Source of the DNA: Mrakia gelida
Taxonomy: Eukaryota > Basidiomycota > Tremellomycetes > Cystofilobasidiales > Mrakiaceae
Assembly: GCA_024345305.1 (NCBI GenBank)
Contig: BRON01000011.1
Location: forward strand, 1,488,001 to 1,552,000
Length of the DNA stretch: 64,000 nucleotides
Direction: 5' to 3'
This document shows positions 35,101 through 46,727 of this stretch, one piece after another (the first letter of the stretch is position 1; each line of letters begins with the position of its first letter). The notes beneath the pieces were generated by a model that was not told the DNA's origin, searched no databases, and saw nothing but the letters and a program-made list of their open reading frames with translations. The position numbers and the translations under genes are program-made.

Positions 35101-35274
35101 TTGTTGCTGTTGATTCTCCTCTTGATGAAGTTGAGGGGAGGAGTGAAGTTGATCTGAGGACGCGGCGGAGGAGGAAGGAGGGAGACCACCAGCACCGTTC
35201 GAGCTGGAGGGTGGAGGAGCCGGGTTGTTGTTGGCCTGGGATGACTTTGATCGTTTAGAAAAGAACGAGGACAT
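29187..35274 (-). CDS. TEA1: Kelch-repeat cell-polarity protein, Tea1/KelA type
   Basis: Cell-end marker that links microtubule tips to the polarised cortex in fungi. The first exon is Ser/Pro/Gln-rich with poly-Gln runs (QQQQQQQQQ, 34917-35274). Six kelch blades follow across several exons: GHLFLFGGL; MSWGGDTKT with RVGHATALFG; NKFLVFGGQ with RYGHAVCMW; ARTGHICVTYK followed by FGGTDGEFHYNDTWTY; VVYVFGGRDVKG; and KILVLGGEST with SGHAMAAYG. A long disordered Ser/Pro/Gln linker (about 31960-32820) leads to roughly 1000 residues of coiled coil (about 29350-31900), the layout of S. pombe Tea1. The last exon encodes YLRAHSPPDAHNDQ...LTNGLH and ends with TAG at 29187-29189; it joins in phase with the exon ending EEDLN. 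The start at 35274 is the first ATG of the long open exon. Confidence 0.9.
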
Positions 35275-35954
35275 GGGAGAGGAGAGTCGTCCTCAGGAGG
35301 AGGGAAGGGAGGAGCGTGAGGAGCGAAGAAGGGGATGGCGGGGAAGAAGGGAGAGGGAGAGCGACAAGGGTTTCCTTTCGCGATGGACCGACTTCGACGA
35401 GTTAATCAACCGATCCTTTCCGTCCTGAGAAAAGAGGAGGAGGGTTCGAAAGGGGAGGAGGAGGAGAGGAGGTCGTTCCTTCTCAGTCGGATGGGAAAGG
35501 GGGGGGGGAGAGAGTTGAAGGGAGCGAGGTGAACAAAGAGGAACGCGAGGAGGAGTCGAGTTGTTTTTACTTCGCCCAAAAAGGAAGGTCCCTCAAGAGA
35601 AGAAAAAAATGCTCGCCGCAGAAGATATCAGTTCTTGTCCACCTCTCGAGCCTCAGAACTGTTGACGCAAAACAATCTCAGAGAAAAAGGAAGCCTCTCG
35701 GAGCCTGAAACGAGCAGGGGAACGAGCTCACCCATTCGACCCCCTTCCTTCTTTCTCCTTCAAACCGCCAGCACTCTCTCGACCCGTTTCTTTCCTTCTC
35801 AGCCTCAGCGGCTTTTACACAGCCTCTATACCTCTACAACCCTTCAGTCGACCTCTTCCTCTCCCTTCCTGGGTCTTTTCTCACCGCTCGAACCCTCTTT
35901 CCCTCGCCTTTGACTCCTCGCTCCCATCTCCCTCCCCTCCCTCCCTTCCCAACC
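35275..35954. promoter_or_regulatory. Divergent intergenic region TEA1/TPR-SET gene
   Basis: 680 bp between divergent ATGs. The right half is a CT-rich tract with CTTCC repeats leading to the TPR-SET ATG. G-rich runs lie near 35495-35510. No supported gene. Confidence 0.4.
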
Positions 35955-38769
35955 ATGAGCTTCTCCTCGACCTCCTCTTCCTTGGCTCCTCACTACTTCG
36001 ACACCTCTTCGATGGACTTCCTCACCCGACTCAACCGCGTCGTTGGGCGAGGTACAGAGGAGGCGTCGCTCGGTCCTCGACCCATCGTCCTTCTCCCTCG
36101 CTCCACGGTCGTCGCTCAGATGCAAAAGGAGCTCCAGGACTACCAGATCCAGACTCGGAGGAAGACACTCAGACCGCTAGCTAGTGATCTGGCCTTCGAA
36201 AGGGAGAAGACCTTCAGTCAGGAGTCGTTGGAGTCTGGGAAGCTCAAGAGGAGTGAGTCAGCTCGAGCCTCTTCCTTCTTCTCTCTGCCTTTTTCAGAGA
36301 TCTACATTCGCTGAACATATCGTTCTTTATGTTCATGTAGTCTCCTTCTCCAACCTCAAGACTCGTAAAACCCATCTCGGTCGCTACCTCCTCTGTCGCA
36401 CCATCCTCCTCCCCGTCCCCACCTCGTTCGTCTCGTTCGATCTCGCCGTCCTCGACCCAGAAGGAAACGCTCTTCGACTCTCCCTCTTCCACTACCCTCT
36501 CCTCCCTCTCTCCTTAGGAAGGAACCAACTCAACGGTCTCGACGATGTGTTCCCCGTTGGGACGGTCCCTGTCGTCCTCGAACCCTCCATCAGGATGAAC
36601 CTCGAAGGGACGCTTCCTTTCTGTCGAGTTGACAGCCCGGCGGACGTTCGAGTCGTGAGGAGCAGTCGAGACTTCGATGCTGGGGAGGTCGTTTGGAAGG
36701 ATGGGAAGGAGAAGGTGTGGAAGCCGGTCAGGGAGGAGTTGTCGTTCGAGGTTTGGAAAGAGAGGGGGAACAAGGTCCGCTTTCGTTTTGTTCGTCTTCT
36801 CTTCGACGCGTTCGAGAAAGCTCACTCTTTCTCCCGTTCCTTCCAGGCCTTCTCCTCCCGTCGCTACCTCGCAGCCGAGAGAGCCTACTCCTCCGGAATC
36901 GACCAACATCCAGATCATCCAACCCTCTACCTCCTCCACCTCAACCGAGCAGCGACCAACCTCTTCCTCCAACGCTACCACCACGTCGTCGCCGACTGCG
37001 AGCGAGTCTTCTGGCTTCTCGACAACATCCTCTCCGTCCCAACCGCCGAGATTCAGGTCCTCGAGATCAAGGCTCGTCTCCGTCGCGCCAAAGCCCTCTA
37101 CGCTCTTCGTCGCTGGAAAGACGCGACACAAGCATTCCAGTCGGTCGTCAACCTCTTCCCCAACTCGGCCAACGCCCACGAAGCCAAACCCGATCTCGAA
37201 CGATCCAAGGCCCGACTTCGAGAGCAGGAGACGGGAGAGTTCGACTTCCTCCACCTCTGGAAGCAAGGTCTCGCGAAGTTCAACGTTCAATTCGTCGTCG
37301 CGGATTTCGTCGGACCCGCCGAGATCGTTCCGTCGTCGTCGTTGCCATCCAAGGTCGGAGGAAGGAGAGCCGTCATCACCACCCGAGACGTCATGGCAGG
37401 AGATCTCCTCTTCGCTACCAAAGCAGTCGCGTGCTCGTGGCCTCAAGACCTCCTTCCCTCGGACGCGTTCCTCTGGTGAAACATCCCTCAAGCTCGAATC
37501 GACGCTCCCTCGGAAGTCCTCGTCCAGGCGGAACTCATCTACAAGCTCTATTTCCGACCCGAGCTTCGACCTTCCATCTTCGGTCTTTCCTCCTCCCCTT
37601 CAGTCCCTTCATCAACCTCAAAACAACAACTCCCTCCGTCGTACGACCTCACCCTCCCACCTCCTCTCCCCTCCTTCCCACCCTCTCCATCCCCCACCAC
37701 GCCCTCCCGAAACTTCCTCCCAGGCGAAGACCCCTCCCCACCCATCCTCCACCCCCAACCCCTCAACACAGGTCTCCTCCAATCCATCGAACGCTACAAC
37801 TCGATCCTCCAAACTCCCCTCCACCTCGCCTCAGGGGAAGGGCTCCTCCACGACGGCTACGTCGCCCTCCCTCCTCACACCCAACTCTTCGGAATGGGTC
37901 TCCTCGATCGCCCCGTCTCCCTCTTTGGACCCAACTCCCTCATCGGTCACTCGTGCGAGTACAACACCCTCTGGTCGACCCTCGGGGATATGCACGTCGT
38001 GCGAGCGATTTCGGAGATCCCGAAAGGGGGGGAGGTGTGCGTGAGTTTCGCGATTGATGGGAGTTTTGAGGATAGGGAGAGAATCTTGGAGAAGCATGTT
38101 GGGGAGGGTGGGTGTCGCTGTGGGAGGTGTGAGGACGATAGGAAGGATGGGAGGGGGAGGGTGACGAGGAGAGGGAAGATCGTTGAGGAGGTGAAGACGA
38201 GATTCGTGCCTGCTTCGGAGATGAGGTCGAAGAGCGCGGTGGAGATCCAGATTAGGGAACTCAAAAAGGTCGTCGAGGAGCTGAGGGGGACCTACGGACC
38301 TCATCGAACCAAGTTCAAACCCGAGATGCACGACGCGTTCGCGAGACTTGCTCTTGCGTACGAAACCCTCGCTTTGCTCTCCCTCTCCCTCTCCTCCTCC
38401 GCCAAAGCCATCCTCTTCAAGGACGCGATCAAGCAGTACGAGCTCTCGCTGGAGTCTCTCGGAGTCGAGGTTCGAGGAGACGAAGGATCAGCACCACCCG
38501 TTACCAACAGCATCTCTTCCTCGTCCGTCGACGGTCTCCCCATCCTCTGCGGACCGAGAGCGTTCCACCCCGAGGCGATTTCGGCGGCGATCAAGATTGC
38601 GTATGCGTGGAGTCAGATCGGGAACGAGGGAAGGACGAGAAGTTGGTTGAGAGCGGCTGTTTGGATGGAGGAGCTGACGGTTGCTGGAGTTGGGAAGGGG
38701 AGGGAGTTGTTCGAGGGGAGGTATCGAGCTGGTTTGGAAGGGTTGGGGCTGATGAGGTTTGTTGTTTAG
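35955..38769 (+). CDS. TPR and SET-domain protein (SMYD-like) with in-frame TGA
   Basis: Probable protein methyltransferase or SET-fold adaptor. After an N-terminal region (exon 1 35955-36253 region; exon 2 begins ISFSNLKTRKTHLGRYLL) there are TPR-like helices (YLAAERAYSSGI, LHLNRAATNLFLQRYHHVVADCERVF, RRAKALYALRRWKDATQAF). The split SET domain begins GRRAVITTRDVMAGDLLFATKA, and continues after an insertion with LFGMGLLDRPVSLF, NSLIGHSCEYNT and EIPKGGEVCVSFAID (GEE-like), then the post-SET cysteines CRCGRCEDD. The NHSC motif appears as GHSCEYN and the Tyr normally in F.Y is absent. At 37477-37479 the frame has TGA (FLW-stop-NIPQARIDAPSEVL); family homology continues on both sides. It may be a pseudogene lesion, a base error, or be removed by an unusual intron. 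The 3' end may also differ (see next entry). Confidence 0.75.
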
Positions 38770-38928
38770 CTTCAGTATCTATCCAGTTTTGGAACTCTCG
38801 AGAAGAGAAGGGAAAGAAGGAAAGAACGCGTGATCTGACGCGACGCGACGTGCGCGTCGACGGTTAGCGAAAAACTGATTCGTCCCTTCCCAACTCGTCT
38901 CGTCTCGGGCCTTCTGCCGCAAACCGAG

Positions 38929-39150
38929 ATTCCAAAAGGTTCAATTTGGAGGCGTAAGTCGTTTTGGTCTTGAATCTGAGCGGAAGAAAGCGTGGACTGA
39001 ATCAACTCGACTTCTTCGATTCACAACAGACGCGAGTTGGCACAACTGAAGGCTGCCGACGAGGCTGATCCGGCTCTGTCTTGGATCATCCCTGATCTGT
39101 ACACGTACTCGCCTTCAGAAGGATCAGGATCGAGAATGGAGGGAGGCTGA
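38929..39150 (+). CDS. Two spliceable exons of an unassigned or alternative 3' end
   Basis: A GTAAGT donor at 38954 and an ACAG acceptor ending at 39029 join exon 38929-38953 to exon 39030-39150. The joined frame reads SKRFNLEARELAQLKAADEADP and ends YTYSPSEGSGSRMEGG before TGA at 39148-39150. The composition is natural and protein-like. No ATG lies in the gap after the TPR-SET stop, so it must be fed from upstream. A donor in phase within the last TPR-SET exon (after CGAGCTG, near 38733) would give YRAD-SKRFNLEA, making these the true C-terminus of that gene. Alternatively they belong to a small separate gene whose start I cannot find. Family unknown. Confidence 0.4.
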
Positions 39151-39501
39151 GAGGATGGACGGGCGCTGTTCAGTTTATCGATGGCTTTCGACGGCAGCGC
39201 GTGAGAAGAACGCGAAAAGACGATCTGATTGTTCTGGTCCCAACACGAGGATCATCGCTGGGCTCAATCGGAGAGACGAGAGGAGAGTGTAGGCTGGCAA
39301 GCGCACAAGAGCAAAGGCATGGTGGAAGCAGACGCGTCGCGTCCCATTTCGTTCCTTCCCTTCTCTGAGAAGCAACACGTTCGGAGAGGTCATGCTCATA
39401 AACTCGTTAAGACCCTGAATGATGCCACATACATGCTGCGAGCCAAGACCAGAGCAACTCAGCGAGCTCTCGTTCGTTCGTTCGCGTCGAGTCGAGGTTC
39501 G

Positions 39502-40880
39502 TCACTGCTCCCTCGCCTTCCCCTTCCCCTTCAGATCAACCTTCTTCAACCCCGTCCCTCCCGAGAGTTGTTGGACGACGACTTCCATCTGTCAAAGCCA
39601 CCGAACACCAAACGAGTCAGCTCGTCGACCGAACGAGAACGAAGCGAGGAACGAGAGCAAGACCCACATCCAGCACCCCCGTCGAAATCTCCTTCAGCCA
39701 CTTCACCTTCGCTCCCTCCCCACCCTCAGCCTGAGCCTTCTTGATCCCTTCGCTCGAGAAGGAGTCGGGAGAGGGCACGAACGCGTCGTACATCTTTCGT
39801 TGACGTTCTGGAAGCGAAGCTGAGTCGGTGAGGAGGGTGTGAGACTCTGGAGCCGGAGGTGGGGAGGGATGTTCAAGGAGGAGGGTGAAGGATGATTCGG
39901 CTGTTGTCAAGAACATTGAATTTAGGTCAGCGAGGTGTAGCGACGAACGAGAGCGAAGGTAGGGAGCTTCGAGGGTCTGGCTGGACGAACCGTTCAGCTC
40001 CAAACGACCCAACGTCCCAGCGATAGTCACGACGTGGATGAACATCTCACGAAGCAAGACTCCGAGACTAGAAGAGGTAGGTCCTCCTTCGATCCTGTCA
40101 TTTCCGCCAAGAACGTGTCAAAAACGAAGGAGAACAGCTCAGCGAACGCGAAAAGAAGAGCGAACGAGGGAAGAAGGAGTCGAGCTCACGCTTCCTCTCC
40201 CTTCCTCCCTCCTCCTCCCTCATCCACCCCGAGACCCAGAAGATCCTCAAACCCAAACACCCATCTCTCCAAAGGACTCTCCCGATCCCTCAGTAGCACG
40301 AGTACGATCCTCGAAGCGTGACCCTGATAGCGATGCGTCCCGAAACGCAAAGGCAAAACGAAGGGGTGAGCTCGACTCGTCTCGTTCCCTTCCCTCTCCT
40401 CCCGTCCCCCCCTCCATCATCCCCCTCCCTCTCCATCCCCGCTCATGCTCGCACGCACCTTAACCACCATACCCATCAACGCCTCCACCGCTTTACCCAC
40501 ATAACCCCTCACTCCTTCGTACCGATTCATCTGAATCTGAACCTCCTCCCCTCCCCAAGAGTGCGAGCGCCGAACGAACGATGAGGAAGGGTAGATTTGA
40601 CGGGTGTAGAGGAGGGTGTGGATGGTGATTTCCACTGTTGATTCGACGGATGAAGACGGGTCAGCTTAGGGAGATGGATTGGGAGGGGAAAAGGAGAAGG
40701 GAAAGGTGTGTGGGACGAACGAAAGGTCTGATACTCGTGAACCAGCTGGTGGAACGGGAGCGAGAGAGGAGGTGGAGGAGGAGGTGCTGCTTTGGCTTTG
40801 GACTTGGCTTTGGTAGTAGGAGGGGTAGGAGGATGACGAGGAGATCTGGGCTTGAGGTTCGAGGTGGAAGCTTTGGGCAT
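39502..40880 (-). CDS. REV7: HORMA-domain protein Rev7/MAD2L2, polymerase zeta subunit
   Basis: Accessory subunit of translesion DNA polymerase zeta, bridging Rev3 and Rev1. The first exon gives a Pro/Lys-rich lead and FHQLVHEYQTF. The next exon reads VEITIHTLLYTRQIYPSSSFVRR, the hallmark of Rev7 (compare FLEVAIH.ILYVR.VYP..FVRR in the family), then NRYEGVRGYVGKAVEALMG. Further exons encode SRIVLVLLRDRESPLERWVFGFEDLL, LLREMFIHVVTIAGTLGRLEL, ESSFTLLLEHPSPPP and a terminal EVVVQQLSGGTGLKKVDLKG (stop 39502-39504). The exon joins I checked keep phase, including the last one (donor after CTGGAT). The start at 40880 is favoured; an ATG at 41054 would add an odd hydrophobic lead. The insert after the safety-belt region is longer than in human MAD2L2. 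Confidence 0.88.
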
Positions 40881-41314
40881 GGCTGGACGTTGGGAAGGAG
40901 AAGACAGGGAGGAACGGAGGGAGGGAGGATGAGCTCGAGCTCGAGCTCGTTTCGAGTGGAAGCGGAGTCGGCTTGGTTTTTTGTTCTCGCTCTTCACTGA
41001 GATGAGAAAGAGCACTTTCGAGAGGACCATCCACGTGAAGCTATGAAAGTCCATCGTTAAGTGTAAAAAAAGCGAGCCGGGGAAACAAAAGGAGCGAAGA
41101 GAATGAGAACCAGAGACGCGACGCGTCTTGTTGTTGACCGGCGCCTTCTACCCCGACAAAAAGGAAAAGGCGTCAAAAGAAAAGGAAACTATCCAAAGCT
41201 ATGTACTAGAAAACGAGCGAGCGAGCGAGAGAGCGGGGTGCGAAGCAGGTGGGGGTGGGGAAACGAGCGAGGAAACGAGAACGAGTGACCGAGAGAAAGA
41301 AAGAGCGAGGTGGT

Positions 41315-42432
41315 TTAGAGAAGAGCCGCACCAGCGAGTCCGATCAAGGAGAGAAGGACGGCGGAGGATCCAAGGGTGGAGGTCGTGAAGGCGGCTCCCT
41401 GTTTCGAGAAGGAAGGAAAGGAAGAGAGGGAGGGAGGGAGAGAGGGGAGGAGAACGGCGCGTCAGCTTGCTCGTTTCGAAACAAAGGGAGCGAGAGCCCG
41501 CTCTGGGTATCAAGGGAGAGATACGGATACGAACAGTAGCAGCAGTGGTTCCAGAAGCGGAAGCAGCGGCTCCAGTGGCGGAAGTTCCAGCGGTAGCAGT
41601 TCCTGAGGTCGCAGCAGCGGTGGACGAGGCACACGTCGCGGAGGCTGATCCTTGGGTGATGTTGAATTGGTTGGATTGGGTGACCTATTAGAATGAGAGA
41701 AGGGACGAAGGGCAAAAGCAAGAGAGGAGGAGTCAGCGACAAAACGAGAAGGACGACGCGAGACGGAAGCTCAGACGCGGCAAAGTCGTCGGCTACGAAT
41801 AACAAGGGGCAGACTCACGATGGCTCCAGAGGTCGCGTTAACGAAGTTGACCTGGTATCCCTCTCCGACGGGGAAGGACGTGAGGTTGGAACCACTGCAG
41901 AAAGGAACGACGAAAGGGTCAGCGAGAGGCAAGACGAGAGGAGATACGAGAAGGAAGAGGCGTTCGTCGAGAGCTCACCAGACGGGGGAGACGGTGATGG
42001 TGGTCTCGGTTGCGGACTGCTTGGTGACGAGGGTGTAGGAGGTCGAGAGGAGGGACTTGTTCTGGTTGACGAGAAGGACTTCCCAAGAGGTAGGGTCGGT
42101 AGCAACGGCGCTTTTGGGAGAAGGAAGAAGAAGAAGAGGAAGGAAAGTGAGCTCGAGCCCTCCTCCCGTTGTGAAACCGACTCATCCCTCCCTCTCCCAT
42201 CTTCAGGCTAACGTAAGGGTCGCTCTAGCTCACCTGAAGACGATCTCGTTGGGTCCTGGGGGAGGGAGAGAGGAGGAGAGAGTGAGCTTCGAAGTACAGG
42301 AGGAAGAAAAGGAAGACAGAGAGGGAAAAGAGACGAACCCGTTGAGGTCCAACCCTCCTCGGAGGAGGGCTTGGTGATGGAGACGGCGAGAGCAGATCCA
42401 GCGAGGAGGAGGAGGGAGAGAGGAGCGAGCAT
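41315..42432 (-). CDS. Small GPI-anchored Kre9/Knh1-domain protein
   Basis: Secreted wall or membrane protein of the Ser/Thr-rich Kre9-Knh1 family (PF10342 type). Begins with a signal peptide (APLSLLLLAGSALAV), followed by ITKPSSEEGWTSTG, PNEIVFSAVATDPTSWEVLLVN and YTLVTKQSATETTITVSPV, then GYQVNFVNATSGAIVTQSNQFNI, which is the beta-sandwich pattern of the domain (ITSP....W.....I.W....F.I.L.N). The rest is Ala/Thr/Ser-rich and ends with a hydrophobic GPI signal (VLLSLIGLAGAALL, stop 41315-41317). A 22-nt exon (42234-42255) encodes PNEIVF and is needed for phase. The N-glycosylation sequon NATS is present. Role in wall glucan or glycan organisation is inferred from family only. Confidence 0.87.
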
Positions 42433-43275
42433 GGCGAGTAGTAGTGGGACGGGGAGGGGGTTGGGGTTGAGGGTTGAGAAGTCGAAGGTTGAAGAGGAGG
42501 AGGATGTGGTTGGGGTGGAAAGAAAGGTCGAACAGGAGAAACTGGAGTGACATTCGAGATCGACCTGAAAGCTGTCCGTTTCCTTTTTCTTTTGCCAAAC
42601 AACTCCTTCAAGCATGCGGCAAGGGAAGGATGAAAATATAGAGAAGCAAGGCCGGGGAGCGCCACACGGAGAACGGAGAGGACTGCTTTTGTAGAGTTTG
42701 TTCGAATGGTTACTGCCCTCTTTCGTCCCCCCTTGCTGCGAAGGGCGACCCGCCTCGAGTCGAAACCTGCCAGGCGAGAGCGAACCTCCTTCAAACGACC
42801 ATCCTCTCTTCTCCTCCCTCCCTCCTTTCTCCATCTTCCCTCTTCTCTTACACCTACGGACACACCTCACGCTCAAGGGAAAGGATCGGTTGAGATTCAA
42901 ATTTGACAGCGCAGGTGAGTCTCTCAGGCCTGGAGCGGATGGATTCGAGAGACGGCTGGAGGGAGGAGAGGGAGGTCAGGTTCTCTCCTTCGAGCTCGCT
43001 CGCTCGACGTTTCGACCCTCTCGCGACCTCCCTGAGATCGCATCCAGCTTCCATATACTCCCCTTGGATGTCTTACGATGTTCAAGAGGGATCTGGGAGG
43101 TTTGAAGCACGACAAGAGAGCAGCTTTTGCTCTATCGAAGGGGTCGCTCTTCTCGACGTTCGGGCATCCATCTTCCTCCTTCTGACGTCTCTTCCTTCTC
43201 TTGCTTCCCCTCTCCCTTTGCAGCTTCCTCCTCCCTCATCCATCCATCATACTCTCATCCCATTCACCATCTGCG
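42433..43275. promoter_or_regulatory. Divergent intergenic region Kre9-like/SIF2
   Basis: About 840 bp separating divergent starts. CT-rich stretches precede the SIF2 ATG (43190-43270). A GTGAGTCTC donor-like site at 42915 and the acceptor-like tract before 43225 could frame a 5' UTR intron of SIF2. No coding gene is supported. Confidence 0.4.
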
Positions 43276-46200
43276 ATGGTCTCGGCCACCAGCTCCTCCG
43301 TTCCTCCCGCTTCGTCGAGTCGAACGTCTCCTCTTCACCTCACCTCGTCCGAGATCAACATCCTCATCCACTGCTACCTCCTCGAATCCAACCTCGCACA
43401 CTCAGCCTTCACCTTCGCATTGGAAACCAAACTCGCTTCGCTACCAGAGGTTGGGAAGAAGGTCCCTAGAGGAGAGCTCTTGAGGTGGTTGCATCGAGGA
43501 TTGGCCTGGCAGGAGGTGGAAGCTCATGTCGGAGAGGTGAGTGTTCTCGCTCTTCTTCTTCTTCCTTTCTCTCCCATCCTCGATCCCTGTACATCCCAGT
43601 CCTTTCATCGACTGGGACATCTTCTCTGGGGAACTGAGAAGGGGTCGAGAACGCTCAAAGTACTGACCATCGCTCCCCTCGCTCGTCGTTTCGCTCAGGA
43701 CGGTCCCCTTCCTCCTTGTTCCTCTCCCTTCACCCTCCTCACCCCTCACGTTTGCGACCCCATCCCACCTTCCACACCCTCCCCATCCTCCTCTTCGCAC
43801 ATTCCCCTACCCTCAGCTCAACAATCCATCACCCTTCCTATCGCTTCAACCTCCTCCTCAGCTCCTCCGCCTCCTCCAAGACCAGAACTCTTCCCTGAAC
43901 CCTCACCGGCGGACGACACGACGACCGTCGCCTCGGCCGCTTCTGTAGGATCGAGCAGTGCGAAAGGGAAGAGGAAGGCTGTGAACGGGGCTGGGGAGAA
44001 GCACGGAGATGGAGACTCGGAGAGTGGGAGTGTGGGAGAGAAGAGCAGCGCAGGAGGAGGGAAGAAGGACGAATCGGGAGGAGGAGGGAGCAGTTCGAAG
44101 CGAGCGAGGGTGGAGAAGGAGAAGAAGGAGGACGTGGAGGCTGAGAGTCGTAAAGCCCAGGCTAAAGCTTCGAAAGGTGAGTCGCTCTTGTCTGCTCTTC
44201 ATTCGAGGCGAGGCGTGCGCTCTCTGGGACAGGGTCTGACCGTTCTCGTCTCGCACCCTCTCCTTCTCGCTCGCCTCTTCCTCGATCCACCTCAGTCGCA
44301 CCCAAACCTCTTCCTCTTCCATCCTTCCAACGTAAATCAACCTCCACAAGCACGAGTAACCCTCCTCGGCCGACTTCCTCCTCCTCCTCGACCACGTCCT
44401 CCTCGAAACCCACTTCCCCTTCCACAACCCTCCACTCCCTTCCCAACACGTCCTCGAACCTCAACTCCACTTCCAACAACCACTCCTCTACATCAACAAC
44501 AGCAGGAACCTCTTCCACGTCCAAAAAATCCAACTCCACCACCACCTCTCCCACCCTCTCGTCGAATCGCACTCTCGCTCCCAGTTCCACGACCACGACC
44601 GGAACCTCCCAAAAGAAGAAGAAGCCCTCATCCTCCACTTCCACCAGCACGAACCAAGCCTCCTCCTCATCCACACCAGCCTTCGTCGACAAAGCTCCAG
44701 GAATCGACTACACCAAGACGATCAGGACCGTCTCGCTCTCGTTCGAAGCGTCTCCGGACGGGAGTTCGAGCTCGGAGGAAGGAGAGGGCAGCACCTCTGC
44801 TTCGACATCTGGGAAGTCGGTCGTAAAGGGAAAGAACGGGAAGGGAGGGAAGGGGAAAGGTGGGAAAGGGAAGGGGAAGGTGAGGATCTTTGGAGGAGAG
44901 CACAACGGGGAGGTCTTCGTTTGCAAGTTTTCGCCGGTGAAGCAGAGCGGAGGAGGAGAAGTTCTGGCTACTGGGTAAGTTGACTCTATCATCTCTTGTT
45001 GATGAAGGAGGGAGAGCAGGGAAACTGACGATCACCTTTCGTTTGAAACGAAAACAGAGCTGGCGACGCGACGGTTCGACTTTGGGAGTTCCAACCTCCT
45101 GGCGCTCCTGGCTCGACGGATCCCGAGGGTTGGTCGATGGAGGAGAGTCCGACGATTTGCAAGCATCTGCCCGTGACGGATCGGAAGGATATCACGTGAG
45201 TTTTCTCGTCGGCTCGTGTTTCGTCTCGTCTCGTCTCGTCTCGTCTGAAGTTCGACCCTCGAACTGACTTCCAACTCCTCGTTCGTCCTTCTTTTCTCAG
45301 CTCGATCGACTTCAACCCCCCTGGAACCCTTATCGGAACCGCTTCGTACGATGGAATTGCCAGACTGTGGACCCCGGAAGGAGAGCTTCACGGAGTGCTG
45401 GTGAGTCACGTCGTCCTTTCGTCTTCCGTCGCCGCGACTCGACTGGAAACGGTTGGATCGAGACGAACCTAGTTCTTGTCTACGTCAGAACTGACTCTTC
45501 CTCTCCTTTTGCACTCTTTTCATCCAGACACGTCATTCAGGTGCCATCTTCTGCCTCAAGTTCAACCCAACCGGATCCCTCCTCGCCACCGCTGGCTCCG
45601 ACGGTTCTGTTTGCGTTTGGGAGGCCGACTCGGCAAGGCTCCGTCAAGCCTACGAGTTCCATTCGGACTGTACACTGGACGTCGATTGGCTCGACGATGA
45701 TACTCTCGCGAGTTGTTCGATGGGTGAGTCCTTCGCTCTCGACGCGTCGACCCTTTCTTCCGTCGCTGACTCTTTCGTCCTTCTTCTTGTCTCCACAGAC
45801 AAGACGATTACGATTTGCCGAGTTGGTTCTTCAACACCGTATAGGACGTTCCGAGGTCACACCGACGAAGTCAACAGAGTCGCTTGGTCGCCTGCTCCTC
45901 CCTCCTCCGAAACCAAGCCCTCCTCCTCCTTCGGATTCGGATCCTCAGCTTCGGCTTCTTCGTCTTCGGCAGGAAGAGTTCTCGCTTCGTGCTCAGATGA
46001 CGCGACAGTCAGGATCTGGGGGTTGGATGTCGAGCCTTCGACCTCGTCGGACGACGGAGGATTCCCGAACGGACGGTTGGAGAAGTACTGCAAGGGTGGT
46101 GAGTTCAGCGTCGTTCGCCTTTCCTCGATTTCTTTGGTGAGCACGAAACTGACCCTCATCTCCTTTACCTTCGACCAGTTCTCCGAGGTCACGAAAAGGA

Positions 46201-46727
46201 GATTTACACGTTCGCCTTCGCTCCCAAGTCGGTCGGAAGCTCTTCCTCCATTCCCATCCTCGCGACGTACGTCTTCTCCTCAGCCTTCCTCTTCTCTCTC
46301 TTTCTCGTCGCTGACCTCCACTTTCCATCTCTACAGTGCCTCTTTCGACCAAACCGTTCGACTTTGGGACATCTCCTCCCTCTCGTGCCTTCGAGTCCTC
46401 CGAGCCCACACCGAAACCGTCTTCTCCATCTCTTTCTCGCCAACTGGACGACATCTCGCTTCGGCCGGCTGGGACAAGTTGATGGTTGTCTGGGAGACTG
46501 AGGTGAGCAATACCCCCCAGCCCTCTGTTGCGTCGAACGAAGAACGAACTCGTCGCTGACTCTTTCGCCTTTCGTCTCGTTCCGTCGCACAGACCGGGAA
46601 ACCCGTCCGCCACCGAGCAGGAGAAGCAGGCATCTTCGAGTTGGAGTGGAGCAAGAACGCTGGGGTCGTGGCGGTGTGTCAGAGTGACAAGAGCGTGGTG
46701 CTGGTGGATGTGAAGGAGCTGGAGTGA
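43276..46727 (+). CDS. SIF2: LisH-WD40 repeat protein, TBL1/Sif2 type
   Basis: WD40 scaffold of histone deacetylase co-repressor complexes (yeast Set3C, animal NCoR/SMRT). The N-terminus has a LisH motif (SSEINILIHCYLLESNLAHSAFTF) and LLRWLHRGLAWQEVEAHV, followed after an intron by the DGPL.. segment. A linker of more than 250 residues is rich in Ser, Thr, Lys (nuclear basic patches GKRKAV, SSKRARVEKEKKE). The WD40 propeller includes HNGEVFVCKFSP, LATGAGDATVRLWEF, ITSIDFNPPGTLIGTASYDGIARLW, LKFNPTGSLLATAGSDGSVCVW, LASCSMDKTITI, VLASCSDDATVRIWGL, ILATASFDQTVRLWDI and LASAGWDKLMVVWET, ending VVLVDVKELE with TGA at 46725-46727. About nine introns, typical GT-AG. The ATG at 43276 opens the LisH exon. 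Confidence 0.92.

Noticed and set aside
37477..37479. Selenocysteine at the in-frame TGA
   Set aside because: Fungi of this group are not known to decode selenocysteine, no SECIS-like element was sought or seen, and the residue expected from family context is not Cys.
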